This document shows positions 19,785-29,546 of a stretch of DNA of 43,578 nucleotides, piece by piece. The notes under the pieces are model-generated. The model had not been told where the DNA came from. It saw only the letters and a program-made list of their open reading frames with translations, and did no database searches. Each line of letters begins with the position of its first letter. Within the stretch, counting starts at the first letter, position 1. Source of the DNA: Bacteroidia bacterium (GTDB lineage: Bacteria > Bacteroidota > Bacteroidia > Chitinophagales > Chitinophagaceae); the NCBI GenBank assembly GCA_030427635.1, contig JAUIBA010000034.1, positions 1-43,578 on the forward strand, written 5' to 3'. Made by a program: the position numbers and the translations under genes.

Positions 19785-20033
19785 ATGTACAACCAATGGG
19801 AACACTATCAGATAATGGACGGGATAGCCATTGCCGTAGTTTTTAGAAACAAAGGGAATGAACATATTAGGGTATGCCCATTTTGTAGGGGAATACATCA
19901 TCATGCTGTTGGACATAGCAATTACCCAAGCGCTACCCATTGCAAGAACAAACGAGGCTTTGCAGAGGTTATTGCCCCTGACGGCACTATAATGAAGCAA
20001 ATACACGGCTACATTATTCGCGAAGTACAATAA
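19785..20033 (+). CDS. Small protein with a zinc-binding-like CxxC...HC pattern
   Basis: An 82-residue protein not assigned to a family. Cys31 and Cys34 (VCPFCRG) with His52 and Cys53, and histidines 38-40 and 44 between them, suggest a small metal-binding fold. The end GFAEVIAPDGTIMKQIHGYI looks like a beta hairpin. The opposite strand has a longer open frame, but that one reads through a REP element, so this strand is preferred. An intact REP begins three bases after the stop codon. Confidence 0.5.
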   Translation: MYNQWEHYQIMDGIAIAVVFRNKGNEHIRVCPFCRGIHHHAVGHSNYPSATHCKNKRGFAEVIAPDGTIMKQIHGYIIREVQ

Positions 20034-20035
20034 CT

Positions 20036-20111
20036 CTGGCGCGAGTCTGAGGTGATAGCCCCCGCGCCTGCCGACTCGTGCCTCACATAATTCCGTCAGT
20101 TTGCAACTGAC
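20036..20111 (+). repeat. Solo intact REP element
   Basis: It contains GGCGCGAGTC (20038-20047), GACTCGTGCC (20073-20082) that can pair with it through one G-T wobble, and the palindrome GTCAGTTTGCAACTGAC (20095-20111), in the same order as the array units. It lies between the convergent 82-residue gene and the TonB-type receptor gene, so it may act as a terminator. Confidence 0.85.
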
Positions 20112-20138
20112 GCCCCCTTCTATGTTACTCAATAGCAG

Positions 20139-23021
20139 CTATCCACCCCACGGCATACCACCGGGGCCATGGCCACCAGATGGCGGAGGCATACTACCCG
20201 GTGGCGGCATAGGATGGTCCGGCTTTTCTTCCTTAGGTGGTGCACCACTCTTAAAGTTGCGCAGTGTATAGGTGAGCTGCAGCATAAAGTACTGTTGCAG
20301 TACCTGTGTGTTGGCATTCTCTATGTAGGTCTCTGTTACGGTACGGGTTATGCTCTTATTCTGGTTCAGCAGGTCATACACACTCAGGCGTGCCTCCAGT
20401 GCATTCTTATAAAACCTGTAGCCTATATAAGAGTTCCATAGTATAAAGTCCTGATTGCCCGTGCTGCTGAATGCTGTGTAATAGTTATCTGTAATGCCGG
20501 TATTAAATACAAAGTGCTTCAGGAATATCCAGTTCAGCCGCAGTGAGGCACTATGATTATAGAAGTTGTTGCTGGTCTGAGATTGTATCGTATTGGTAAC
20601 CACATTATAGCTGCCGTTATAGGACAGCGTAAAGTCCAGCGACTCGCTTATGTTACTACTCAGCACCAGCCCTGCCGATGGTATATAGTTGCCGGAGTAG
20701 TTGGTCACATCATTGATAAGACCGGGTATGCGGGAGTAGTTAAATCCCGCATTGAAGTTGAGGTTACTTTTCAGCTTCTTCACTGGTGTGCCCCACGTCA
20801 CAAAGAAGCGGGAGGTAACATAGCCGTCCAGATTCACAGGCAGCGATAGCTGGCTACCCCGGTTCAGCGCCACCGATGTGCCCGATACAGGGTCAGTATA
20901 GAGCGAGTCGCGGGTAGGTATATAAGTAGCAGTACCTATATAGTCGGCAGTAGTATTGAAATAGAGGTTCATGAAAAAGTTGCGCCCCGTCTTTGCATTC
21001 ACCGCACCATAGTGGGTAATGAATGTATGACCATAGGTCTGCTTCAGCAATGCATTACCGGTAGTGAGCAGCAGCGGGTTGCTCATATCCACTGCATTCT
21101 GCATTTGCGATACAGATGGCAGGCTGGTAGCAGTACGGTACATAATGCGCAGGTTATGCCCATCCTTACCCCTTATATTCAGCCGTGCATTGGGCAGTAT
21201 ATTATTAAAGGTGCGGCTCACGCTGAAGGTGCGGGGATAGTCCTGTCCACTGGTCAGTAATGCCTGCTGCACATCCAGCCCTGCATGAAAGCTCAGTGGG
21301 CTGCGACGCTCCCCTATCCTGTAGCTTACACCCGCCTTTTGTGTATTGTATGTATTCTCATACACACTGGAAAATACAGGATTCAGCAGCGTGTAGTCGC
21401 CCGTAGCAGTATCTATATCATTGGTACGTTTATCCGCATTGTTCTGCGTCAGTGATGGGTTGTAGGATATCATTATCTGCCCCTTCTTCCCCACCGGCTC
21501 GGTATAGGTCAGGTTCACACCGGCAGTGTAGCCATTGTTGTACAGATTATACTGCTGGTCGCGCAGGGTGCCTGAAGTAACCGTATCCAGATACTGATTG
21601 AGCGCATAGATAGAGCCATCTCCGGTCTTCTCATTCAGGTTGCCATTAAGGCTTATGGATATAGTGCGGCGCGGCTTGCCAAATCTATGCTGATACAGCA
21701 GATTACCAGAAGCATTATAGCCACTCAGCGATGCGCTGTTTCTGGACTGCGTAAGGCTCTGCAGCAGCTCCCGCATACTGCTCCCCGCAGTAGTGGTAGC
21801 ATCTGAGCTATTCTGCTGCAGGCTTACAGATGGAGTAAAAGTTATAGCATTGGCAGAGTCAATATTATACTCCAGGCGGGCATTCAGCCTATGGTTGGCA
21901 TTGGAAGTAGTTGTATTGCTGGCCTCAGAGTACACAATGGTATCTTCCGGCGATGTAAAGTAGTTACGGGTAAGGCTGTCATTCTTTGTATTATTGGTAC
22001 TGTTATAGAAGTAGCTGCCCGATATCTTTATCTTTTTACCCCAGTTATCAGAGTAGTTAAGCCCTATGGCATTGGTTGCAGCTATACCATTCTGCTGATT
22101 CACCATAAAGTTATTACCGCCACCTCCGGGCCCACCTCTGCGCCTGCCACTGCTTCCGGTAGCACCCACTATATCCTCCATGCTGAAGTTCTGCTGATTG
22201 ATATTGTTGGATAGTCCCAGAATGGAAATACGACGGTCGCCATCAAAGTAATTAAGGTTGCCACCTGCCACATATCTGTCGTCAGTGCCATAGCCTGCAT
22301 ACACCTTACCAAAGTAACCCTGATTCTTGTTGCGTCTGGTAATGATGTTCATGGTCTTCTGTGCATTGCCATCATCAAAGCCGGTAAAGAGAGATTGGTC
22401 GCTGAGCTTGTCAAATACCTGTATCTTATCCACTATCTCTGCCGGCAGGTTCTTCAGGGCTATGGTAGGGTCAGTGCCAAAGAAAGGCTTGCCATCTACA
22501 AGCACCTGCTGCACCGTTTCGCCATTCACCTTCACCCCCGATGCATCAGATGTTACCCCCGGCATTTTGGTCACAAGGTCCTCTGCGCTCGCATCCGGAT
22601 TGGTCTTAAATGCATCGGCACGAAACTGACTGGTATCCTCATGCTGCTCGGCCCGTATCTGTGTGCCATTTACGTTCACAGCTTTCAGCTCACGGGCTAT
22701 ATCTTCCATAGAGAATGTACCCAGGTCATTATCTCCCGTGGCTATGGTAGCATTGCGGTTTTGCGTCTTATACCCCAGGTAGCTTATCTGAGCCCTGTAG
22801 CTACCGGGTGCCGCCATCGTGACAGAGAAATTACCATCCACATCAGTAGCAGTACCGGTCTTCTGTGTAGTATCGGTGCGGCTTATAAGCTGCACTACAG
22901 CTCCGGCAAGCGGCGCACCACCTTTCTTATCTACTACCCGTCCTGTAGCTATTTGCGCCACTGCAGGCAGCATATATAACGCCCCCAGTAACAAAAGCAC
23001 ACCGCCTTTCATCCAATTCAT
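20139..23021 (-). CDS. TonB-dependent-receptor-like outer-membrane protein
   Basis: A 960-residue protein. The signal peptide is about 1-22. Residues 23-105 are a CarboxypepD_reg-like beta-sandwich (GRVVDKKGGAPLAGAVVQLI, GSYRAQISYLGYKTQ). A plug domain follows at about 110-225 (EDLVTKMPGVTSDASGVKVN, VQQVLVDGKPFFG, MNIITRRNKNQGYFGKV), then a large beta-barrel of the OMP_b-brl_3 type. The C-terminus is an unusual Pro/Gly/Met-rich tail of about 35 residues (PPPGSMPPPSGGHGPGG). It lacks the usual terminal aromatic strand end because of this tail. The substrate is unknown. No SusD-like partner is adjacent, so it is not a standard glycan (SusCD) pair. Confidence 0.85.
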   Translation of the reverse strand: MNWMKGGVLLLLGALYMLPAVAQIATGRVVDKKGGAPLAGAVVQLISRTDTTQKTGTATDVDGNFSVTMAAPGSYRAQISYLGYKTQNRNATIATGDNDLGTFSMEDIARELKAVNVNGTQIRAEQHEDTSQFRADAFKTNPDASAEDLVTKMPGVTSDASGVKVNGETVQQVLVDGKPFFGTDPTIALKNLPAEIVDKIQVFDKLSDQSLFTGFDDGNAQKTMNIITRRNKNQGYFGKVYAGYGTDDRYVAGGNLNYFDGDRRISILGLSNNINQQNFSMEDIVGATGSSGRRRGGPGGGGNNFMVNQQNGIAATNAIGLNYSDNWGKKIKISGSYFYNSTNNTKNDSLTRNYFTSPEDTIVYSEASNTTTSNANHRLNARLEYNIDSANAITFTPSVSLQQNSSDATTTAGSSMRELLQSLTQSRNSASLSGYNASGNLLYQHRFGKPRRTISISLNGNLNEKTGDGSIYALNQYLDTVTSGTLRDQQYNLYNNGYTAGVNLTYTEPVGKKGQIMISYNPSLTQNNADKRTNDIDTATGDYTLLNPVFSSVYENTYNTQKAGVSYRIGERRSPLSFHAGLDVQQALLTSGQDYPRTFSVSRTFNNILPNARLNIRGKDGHNLRIMYRTATSLPSVSQMQNAVDMSNPLLLTTGNALLKQTYGHTFITHYGAVNAKTGRNFFMNLYFNTTADYIGTATYIPTRDSLYTDPVSGTSVALNRGSQLSLPVNLDGYVTSRFFVTWGTPVKKLKSNLNFNAGFNYSRIPGLINDVTNYSGNYIPSAGLVLSSNISESLDFTLSYNGSYNVVTNTIQSQTSNNFYNHSASLRLNWIFLKHFVFNTGITDNYYTAFSSTGNQDFILWNSYIGYRFYKNALEARLSVYDLLNQNKSITRTVTETYIENANTQVLQQYFMLQLTYTLRNFKSGAPPKEEKPDHPMPPPGSMPPPSGGHGPGGMPWGG

Positions 23022-23178
23022 AAAACCTATGATTTATACTATATCCCTTATTCCTGTCTTGTCATTTACCTGCACGCATAACAAAGCATACAGGCACCTA
23101 TACCTGCGACTGCCGCAAATGCTACAAGTAAAGAACGATACTGTTAAAGTTTTCACACTTGTACCATACCATCATACT

Positions 23179-23202
23179 CACTGCTGCATGGGCGCAGCAG
23201 TG
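23179..23202. other. Hairpin between the mutase and the TonB-type receptor
   Basis: CACTGCTGC and GCAGCAGTG form a perfect 9-bp stem around a 6-base loop. It sits between two minus-strand genes, 109 bases after the mutase stop and 158 bases before the receptor start. There is no T-run, so it is either a weak terminator or a structure in the receptor leader. Confidence 0.4.
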
Positions 23203-23310
23203 CCATGGCTACAGCACACTACTCTGTTACTACAACATACCAGTCATGAATCACCCCTGCTCAGAAAAGGACGGAGAATGGAAATACGAGCAGCGGATAA
23301 CCCCGACTTA

Positions 23311-24867
23311 TCAACCTTTATACTCACCCCACACGCCACGCAGCGTGTCAGATATTTCACCCAGGGTACAGAGATGCTCTACAGCAGTAATCACATACGG
23401 CATCAGATTCTCATCAGTCATTGCTTTTTCTCTGATGGTATCCAGACACTGCATTGCCTTGTCATTATTGCGCTCTGCACGCAGTTTTGCCAGCTTTTCC
23501 ATCTGCACCAGACGTATAGAATCATCTATCTTCAGTACAGGTGGCTCACTGAGCTCTGCCGAGGTAAATTTGTTTACTCCTACTATTATCTTACTACCAT
23601 CTTCTATAGCAGTATTGTATGCATATGCCGAGCGGGCTATCTCATCCTGCATGAAATGCTGCTCTATAGCTTTTACCGAGCCACCCATAGCATCTATCTT
23701 CTCTATGAGTTTCCACGCCGCTGCTTCTATTTCATTGGTAAGAGACTCCACATAGTATGAGCCCGCCAGTGGGTCTACCGTATCGGTAGCGCCACTCTCA
23801 TAGGCCAGTATCTGCTGGGTACGCAGCGCTATAGATGCCGCCTCCTCAGTAGGCAGCGACAGCGCCTCATCATACCCGTTGGTATGCAGCGACTGTGTTC
23901 CACCCAGCACCGCCGACAGCCCCTGCAGGGCTACACGTATCACATTATTCTTAGGCTGCTGTGCCGTAAGCGTACTGCCTCCTGTCTGTGTATGAAAGCG
24001 CAGCATCTGTGCACGCGGCTCGGTAGCGCCCAGTTCTTTGGTTATCTGTGCCCACATACGGCGCGCCGCACGGAACTTTGCCACCTCTTCAAAGATGTTG
24101 TTATGTGCATTGAAGAAGAAGGAAAGACGCTGTGCAAACACATTAATGTCCAGCCCCTTGCTGATGGCCGCCTGCAGGTACGCCTTACCATTGGCCAGGG
24201 TAAATGCCAGCTCCTGCACCGCATTGGCGCCAGCCTCACGTATGTGATAGCCCGATATGGAAATGGTATTCCACTTAGGCACTTCCTTGCTGCAGTATTC
24301 AAAGATGTCGGTAATGATACGCATAGACGGGCCGGGAGGGTATATATACGTACCACGTGCTGCATATTCCTTCAGTATATCGTTCTGTATTGTGCCCGAT
24401 ATCTTGCGTATATCAGCTCCCTGCTTCTTTGCCAGCGCTATATACAATGCCAGCAGAATGAAACCTGTAGCATTGATGGTCATAGAAGTAGTAATGTCCG
24501 ACAGTTTGATGCCGTCAAACAGTTCTTCCATATCCCGCAGTGAGTCTATGGCAACACCCACCTTCCCTACTTCACCCTCAGACATGGCATGGTCAGAGTC
24601 ATAACCTATCTGCGTTGGCAGGTCGAACGCGACAGACAAACCACTCACACCCTGACTCAGGAGGAAGTGATACCTTTTATTGGACTCCTGTGCCGTGCTG
24701 AACCCTGCATACTGGCGCATGGTCCACAGGCGGTCGCGATACATAGCAGCATGCACCCCTCTGGTAAAGGGAAACTTACCGGGGAGTTCGTCCATTTTTA
24801 CAGGCTCACAATAAACTTCTTTTATAACGATGCCTGCATCTGTCTTAATAACCTTATTACTATCCAT
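23311..24867 (-). CDS. Methylmalonyl-CoA mutase catalytic subunit without B12 domain
   Basis: A 518-residue protein covering the TIM-barrel substrate domain of the acyl-CoA mutase family. It ends at [16 protein letters not shown], just where human MUT continues into its B12-binding domain. Tyr53 ([12 protein letters not shown]), Arg171 ([10 protein letters not shown]) and His208 (ISISGYH) align with human Tyr110, Arg228 and His265. The Tyr/Arg pair is the methylmalonyl-specific one; isobutyryl-CoA mutases have Phe/Gln. The reaction interconverts methylmalonyl-CoA and succinyl-CoA. Since no DxHxxG cobalamin motif is present, it needs a separate B12-binding subunit, not found in this window. 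Whether it is the active alpha chain or the small non-binding chain of a heterodimer cannot be settled by context, but the intact residues favour active. Confidence 0.9.
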   Translation of the reverse strand: MDSNKVIKTDAGIVIKEVYCEPVKMDELPGKFPFTRGVHAAMYRDRLWTMRQYAGFSTAQESNKRYHFLLSQGVSGLSVAFDLPTQIGYDSDHAMSEGEVGKVGVAIDSLRDMEELFDGIKLSDITTSMTINATGFILLALYIALAKKQGADIRKISGTIQNDILKEYAARGTYIYPPGPSMRIITDIFEYCSKEVPKWNTISISGYHIREAGANAVQELAFTLANGKAYLQAAISKGLDINVFAQRLSFFFNAHNNIFEEVAKFRAARRMWAQITKELGATEPRAQMLRFHTQTGGSTLTAQQPKNNVIRVALQGLSAVLGGTQSLHTNGYDEALSLPTEEAASIALRTQQILAYESGATDTVDPLAGSYYVESLTNEIEAAAWKLIEKIDAMGGSVKAIEQHFMQDEIARSAYAYNTAIEDGSKIIVGVNKFTSAELSEPPVLKIDDSIRLVQMEKLAKLRAERNNDKAMQCLDTIREKAMTDENLMPYVITAVEHLCTLGEISDTLRGVWGEYKG

Positions 24868-25029
24868 GATATGAATTGAACTGTGGGGTAATCAGAGCGG
24901 AAAATTACACAATACACTGAACATTAAAGAACGTCATTGCCGCGAATATGATAACTCTGGTTGTCAATAATGTACAGCAGCACGATATACTTTCAGATAA
25001 TCCTTAACTTTATATCAAATAAAGTACCT

Positions 25030-26142
25030 ATGAAACACCATTCCCTTACCCTCGGCCTTTTATTAACTGCCGGCATATCTGCCGGACAGGATGTAATACG
25101 CAATACCCCTGCTATTTCTCCCGATAGCAGAGCACAGCAGGTACAAAATATGCAACAGGGGATGAGTCCGGCATCGGAAAGCCCGCAACGGCTGAACAAC
25201 TATAATACCACCACTACTACAGGCAGAGATATACAGGCTCCTTTACAGCCGCTCAGAGCAGACATGACATCTGCTGCCAGCCAAAGAGAGAATAACAAAA
25301 CACTGTTCGTACAGGATAATGCCCTGCGCGACCCTAAATACTTCAATTACAATGTACCGGGCAGACCCACCTCCCGCAATGCGTATGTAAATCCAGGCAG
25401 CGGCATGGTGCTGGCTCGTTACAACCACTCCTTCCGCCGGTACTTTTACTATTGCGCACTTGCCGGCAATATGCCCGACAAAAACCGCATGGCAGATGCC
25501 GCCGCAAACGCAATAAATGCAAACAGAATAAAGAACCGGCTTAGAGCAGATAACAGACGCTATCCCCTTTGCAATTGCAGTCATACAAATTATAAGGGCA
25601 TGCTCATCACTGGTATAGTCCCGCTTTGTTCTGTTCATCTGGTAAAAGACCTTCAGCTACTCCCCGACAATACAGCACGGCATAGTAACTCTGCCACATT
25701 CTTCTCATTCGATGGTTATGTGGTGTATGAAAATGATACAACTGCCGGAGTGGTAACTATTGCCGCTAATGAAGTATCGCTGGAGTACAGAAATATTAAG
25801 AACAACAGGCGTAGTATCAGTTATGACCTCCGCGATAGTAAGTTACATGCCATAACCCTGTATAAAGGCCCCAGGGAGCTTAATCTGGTAAGGCTCAACA
25901 GTGGAGATAAACACCTGAGCCGCGTAGTGCATAGCGGCAGGCTTAACCTCTACGACCATTCATACAGCTTTCTCACTACCGGTAATATCAGCAGAAAGCT
26001 TACCCTCATTACTGACGATGGCACCAGACAAATAAAAAGCACTAATGAACTGGCAGAAGCAATTGCAGAGACCTATAACAGAAGTGACGTGCAAAAGATG
26101 AACAGAGAAAAGCTGCTTACCACCCTTAACCGACTTAACTAG
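25030..26142 (+). CDS. Unknown exported protein
   Basis: A 370-residue protein of unknown family. The start at MKHHSLTLGLLLTAGISAGQ gives a clear signal peptide; the frame is open 23 codons further up but that part is not signal-like. After a Gln/Asn/Pro-rich linker (about 25-100) comes a region with a CNCSHTNYKGMLITG stretch and then beta-rich sequence (YVVYENDTTAGVVTIAANEV, YSFLTTGNISRKLTLITDDG). The second half ends in a helical, charged tail (YNRSDVQKMNREKLLTTLNR). It is divergent from the mutase and convergent with the DUF1579 gene, only 9 bases apart at their 3' ends. No function is proposed. Confidence 0.75.
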   Translation: MKHHSLTLGLLLTAGISAGQDVIRNTPAISPDSRAQQVQNMQQGMSPASESPQRLNNYNTTTTTGRDIQAPLQPLRADMTSAASQRENNKTLFVQDNALRDPKYFNYNVPGRPTSRNAYVNPGSGMVLARYNHSFRRYFYYCALAGNMPDKNRMADAAANAINANRIKNRLRADNRRYPLCNCSHTNYKGMLITGIVPLCSVHLVKDLQLLPDNTARHSNSATFFSFDGYVVYENDTTAGVVTIAANEVSLEYRNIKNNRRSISYDLRDSKLHAITLYKGPRELNLVRLNSGDKHLSRVVHSGRLNLYDHSYSFLTTGNISRKLTLITDDGTRQIKSTNELAEAIAETYNRSDVQKMNREKLLTTLNRLN

Positions 26143-26151
26143 CGCACATCT

Positions 26152-26781
26152 CTACATTCTGGTATATTCCATTACCATGGTTTTTACCTCTGCTGCGCCC
26201 TGTGGTGTTGTGAACATCTCCATCACCATATGGTTGTCATCAATAGTTCTCAATACCTGCCGCATACCACAGGTGCCATTATTGATAGGGTCCACAGCCG
26301 TTCCTTTGGTTTCCAGTGTGCGGGTAGCCGGGTCATAATTACCTTCCAGCACTATAATGCCGGTACCCATATTATCGGCCCATGTATCTATGAATACCTT
26401 CTTTGAGTTATCATAGCCGGTAAGCCCCGTACTTTCAAATGGCTGCCCCATCATAGTGCCGCTATATGCGGCCTGCAGGTATCGCCCACCCAGCACCATT
26501 GTGTACTGTGCAGTAACTGTTCCGGTCTCCATCACTGCACCATCCGGTGCAGGTGATAGTATCTGCACACGCCATTTACCTGCTCGTGCTGCCAGTACCC
26601 TATGCATATCGCCCGGCACGCCGTAGGCCATCCAGTTTGCTACCGCAGTAGCAGAGTCTGTAACAACAGGAGCAACCGAAGTCCCTTCCTGTTCACTGGC
26701 AGGTGTACTGACAGTTTCATTGCTGCTACAGGAAATACAGAACACAGATACCGGCAAAAGACAGTAAAGCAATGACTTCAT
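26152..26781 (-). CDS. DUF1579 lipoprotein
   Basis: A 209-residue protein with a lipoprotein signal (lipobox ISC, Cys18, followed by SSNETVS). After a Ser/Thr/Ala-rich linker comes a DUF1579-type domain: LAARAGKWRVQILSPAPDG, MVLGGRYLQAAYSGTMMGQP, GLTGYDNSKKVFIDTWADNM and a final EMFTTPQGAAEVKTMVMEY. The family is a lipocalin-like beta-barrel of unknown role. It is preceded by a strong hairpin that ends the next gene, so it is probably its own unit. Confidence 0.85.
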   Translation of the reverse strand: MKSLLYCLLPVSVFCISCSSNETVSTPASEQEGTSVAPVVTDSATAVANWMAYGVPGDMHRVLAARAGKWRVQILSPAPDGAVMETGTVTAQYTMVLGGRYLQAAYSGTMMGQPFESTGLTGYDNSKKVFIDTWADNMGTGIIVLEGNYDPATRTLETKGTAVDPINNGTCGMRQVLRTIDDNHMVMEMFTTPQGAAEVKTMVMEYTRM

Positions 26782-26803
26782 AATGGTTGTTTTGTGCTAA
26801 GAT

Positions 26804-26859
26804 AAAAAGCCTGCCCCAAAAACGACGATGATTAAAAACATCTCCGTAATGGGGCAGGC
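26804..26859 (-). terminator. Terminator of the T9SS type B protein gene
   Basis: GCCTGCCCC (26809-26817) and GGGGCAGGC (26851-26859) pair over 9 bp. The region between them can form a second, imperfect stem. Read on the minus strand the structure is followed directly by five T (26804-26808), which fits a terminator about 30 bases after the stop of the gene at 26889. Confidence 0.75.
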
Positions 26860-26888
26860 AGAATAAGATACCAGTATCAGGCAGGTTC

Positions 26889-29528
26889 TTACCTGATAAG
26901 CGTCACATCACCTTTCTTAATCTTTTCATTACCAAATTCGTCAGTAATGTAAATCGTATAGTAATAGGTTCCCATAGGGGCCGGACTACCATTAAACGTA
27001 CCATCCCAACCGTTACGGTCGTTAGTGGTATGATGAAACACCAGGTTACCCCAGCGGTCATAAACATCCATCTGCAGCAGTGTAAAGTTGCCACTGCGTG
27101 CTATACGGAATATATCATTCAGGCCATCACCATTAGGAGTGAAGGCACTGGGTATGAAAATGTCATCGCCACCTTCTACAGTAATGTGTACTGTGTCTAT
27201 ATTCTTACAACCCAGACTGTCATAGGCTACTACTACATATGATGTATTGGCAGTAGGCGTAGCAAGTGGGTTATTCACATTATGATTATCCAGAGAGCCA
27301 TCATTAGGCAGCCATGTATAAGACACACCACCATCAGCATTCAGACGAACAGAAGAACCGTAAGGGATTTTCTGGTCTTCTGTAACGTTATACAGCACCA
27401 GAGTTGCACCACCTACTATCACATAAGTAGTATCTGTACCAAAACATCCTGTAGTAGTATTGGTTACTACTACCGTATATATTCCCTGAGTGGCAAGTGT
27501 AGCACGACGTATAAACGGATTCTGCAGTACTGAGTTAAACCCATCCGGCCCGGTCCAGCTATAGGCATAATCATTACCTATCGGTGCAGCATACAGGTTA
27601 GCAGGCTCGTTGATACATACCGGTTTAGGAGTAGATGCTTCTGCTATAACGCGCGGCAATATAGAGACAGAAGCTACATCAGTAGTTTTACAACCCAGCA
27701 CAGGCACTGTAGCGGTAACCGTATAGGTGATAGGCTTCAGAGTAGATGTAGTTGGCTCCATTATATCCGGATCGTCCAGCTCATCTGCCGGCTCCCAGTG
27801 GTAGGAATATGTAGTGTAAGACGCATCGCCACTCATCATAAACTGCACAGATGTTCCATAACAGATAGATGGTGAAGGATTAACAATATTGATAACAGGG
27901 TCCACAACAGTTATCGTTATCTGATCAAATGCCTGGCAGCCATCAGATACAGATACAGCTGCTACACTATAAGTAGTCGTAGCTACTGGTGTAGCCGTAG
28001 GCTCTTTTACATGTGCAGCATCCAGAGTCGTTCCCGGATTCCATGTATATACCAGACCCGATATACCATGCACACTAATAGCTACAGACTCCCCTTTACA
28101 GATAGTTGTATCCGGTGTTATGATATGCATATCTGCCATATTCACATTTACCGAAATGTTACGCGCTATAGGAGTACAGCCGGATAGTGGCAATGTAGCA
28201 GTGACTGTATATATGGTATTTACTACAGGGGATGCAAACGGCTCCTGTGCGGTAGCACTGCTCAGTGATGTAGCCGGGCTCCAGTTATATACAAGACCCG
28301 GTGTGCCTGATAAACGTATCTGGAATGTCTGACCAATACAGATTGCAGTATCAGGAGTAGTTATGTTAGCAACAGGTGCATCCAGCAGCGTAAGGGTCAC
28401 TGTATCTATGATACCGCAGCTATATGGAGAAGAGAGATATACGATGATGCTCTGAGGTCCGGTTACAGGACCAGGATTGCCCGTGATAGAAATAACTACG
28501 CTGGTATCTCCCGGCGCTATATTAGCACTGTCCGGCGCTGTAAAATCGGTGCCATGAATAGCGGTACCACCATAGGTAAAATATACCTTCTGCGGAGTAC
28601 CTGTAACCCTGCTGTTGAGTACAGTAACGGTAGCAGGCGCACATCCGCGCACTATTGCATGGGGAATACCGTTTATGGTGTGCCCCATAGAGTCCGCATC
28701 GCGAAATACATAAGTATTCGTAGTAAGACTGCCTGCCTCTATAAACACACCAGAATCATATAGTGAGTTAGCTGCATCGGCAACACTCATCTTCAGGTGA
28801 TAGGTAGAGCATGGGGTCACAGAGTGATAAGCTCGAAGTTTTGTTGTATAACCACGGTATGTAACTGCAGTACCACCCAGGTTATTCACATACAGCGTAG
28901 TAAAGGGAGACCCCGGCCCCATCGCAGTACAGTTGGCAATATTGCAGAAACCAGGCCAGCCCGGAGGTCCGGGTACACCGCTGTTAATACTGTTTACAGT
29001 TACGGGTATATTGGTAGTACCCGGTACAATTGCCATGTTCTCTGCGCCAACAATGCCCGGGCCTGAAATGAAAAATGCAAATGCGTCATTATACTGCCCG
29101 CATGTAGAGTTAATGTACTCTTCAGAGCCAAACTGGTAGTTGAAGCTTACCGTATCTCCCTTAGGCACAAAGTCAAACTCAAGAATACAGGCATCATTGG
29201 TAGCCGTACCCGCAAGTGTAGTAAGTGCCGCATCGCCGGGCATGCTGTTATTGGTGCTGGCAAGAACAGTTTCAAGACCGGCAGTATTTGCGGCCAGACC
29301 TGATGAAAGTATAATACCACTATCAATGATGATAGGTGTGGCTACAGATGTAAAAGTTCCATTCCCACCGGGAGCACATGTAAGCACCGGTGACGAAATC
29401 GTGATACCAGGACCTGCCAGTTTAGATGCAAGTACCGCCGCCGGATGGGTCGGTACAACTGTAAGCTGTGCCTGTGACAGGAAGGGTAATAGTAAGAATA
29501 AAAATGAAAAAATATTTTTATGTGTCAT
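26889..29528 (-). CDS. Ig-like repeat protein with choice-of-anchor-L-like and T9SS type B (CHU_C) domains
   Basis: An 879-residue secreted protein. The start MTHKNIFSFLFLLLPFLSQAQ gives a good signal peptide; an in-frame Met seven codons earlier is less likely. About residues 25-250 resemble a choice-of-anchor-L domain (IIIDSGIILSSGLAANTAG, DACILEFDFVPKGDTVSFNY, FGSEEYINSTCGQYNDAFAF). Then come several Ig/PKD-like repeats of about 80 residues with a CIG/CKG pattern (DTAICIGQTFQIRLSGTPGL, VYNWSPATSL). The last ~85 residues are a gliding-motility-associated C-terminal domain: FIPSAFTPNGDGLNDIFRI, MDVYDRWGNLVFH, GWDGTFNG, GTYYYTIYI. That domain marks T9SS type B export and surface attachment. 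A likely adhesin; the ligand is unknown. Confidence 0.9.
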   Translation of the reverse strand: MTHKNIFSFLFLLLPFLSQAQLTVVPTHPAAVLASKLAGPGITISSPVLTCAPGGNGTFTSVATPIIIDSGIILSSGLAANTAGLETVLASTNNSMPGDAALTTLAGTATNDACILEFDFVPKGDTVSFNYQFGSEEYINSTCGQYNDAFAFFISGPGIVGAENMAIVPGTTNIPVTVNSINSGVPGPPGWPGFCNIANCTAMGPGSPFTTLYVNNLGGTAVTYRGYTTKLRAYHSVTPCSTYHLKMSVADAANSLYDSGVFIEAGSLTTNTYVFRDADSMGHTINGIPHAIVRGCAPATVTVLNSRVTGTPQKVYFTYGGTAIHGTDFTAPDSANIAPGDTSVVISITGNPGPVTGPQSIIVYLSSPYSCGIIDTVTLTLLDAPVANITTPDTAICIGQTFQIRLSGTPGLVYNWSPATSLSSATAQEPFASPVVNTIYTVTATLPLSGCTPIARNISVNVNMADMHIITPDTTICKGESVAISVHGISGLVYTWNPGTTLDAAHVKEPTATPVATTTYSVAAVSVSDGCQAFDQITITVVDPVINIVNPSPSICYGTSVQFMMSGDASYTTYSYHWEPADELDDPDIMEPTTSTLKPITYTVTATVPVLGCKTTDVASVSILPRVIAEASTPKPVCINEPANLYAAPIGNDYAYSWTGPDGFNSVLQNPFIRRATLATQGIYTVVVTNTTTGCFGTDTTYVIVGGATLVLYNVTEDQKIPYGSSVRLNADGGVSYTWLPNDGSLDNHNVNNPLATPTANTSYVVVAYDSLGCKNIDTVHITVEGGDDIFIPSAFTPNGDGLNDIFRIARSGNFTLLQMDVYDRWGNLVFHHTTNDRNGWDGTFNGSPAPMGTYYYTIYITDEFGNEKIKKGDVTLIR

Positions 29529-29546
29529 GACATCAAATTCCTTGTA

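Noticed and set aside
19719..20132. Minus-strand 137-codon open frame
   Set aside because: It reads through the solo REP element and overlaps the more protein-like plus-strand gene. Its translation has no coherent fold or signal.
22819..23760. Plus-strand 313-codon open frame
   Set aside because: It runs antisense across the start of the TonB-type receptor, the spacer and the end of the mutase gene. The minus-strand proteins are clear family members, so this is a shadow frame.
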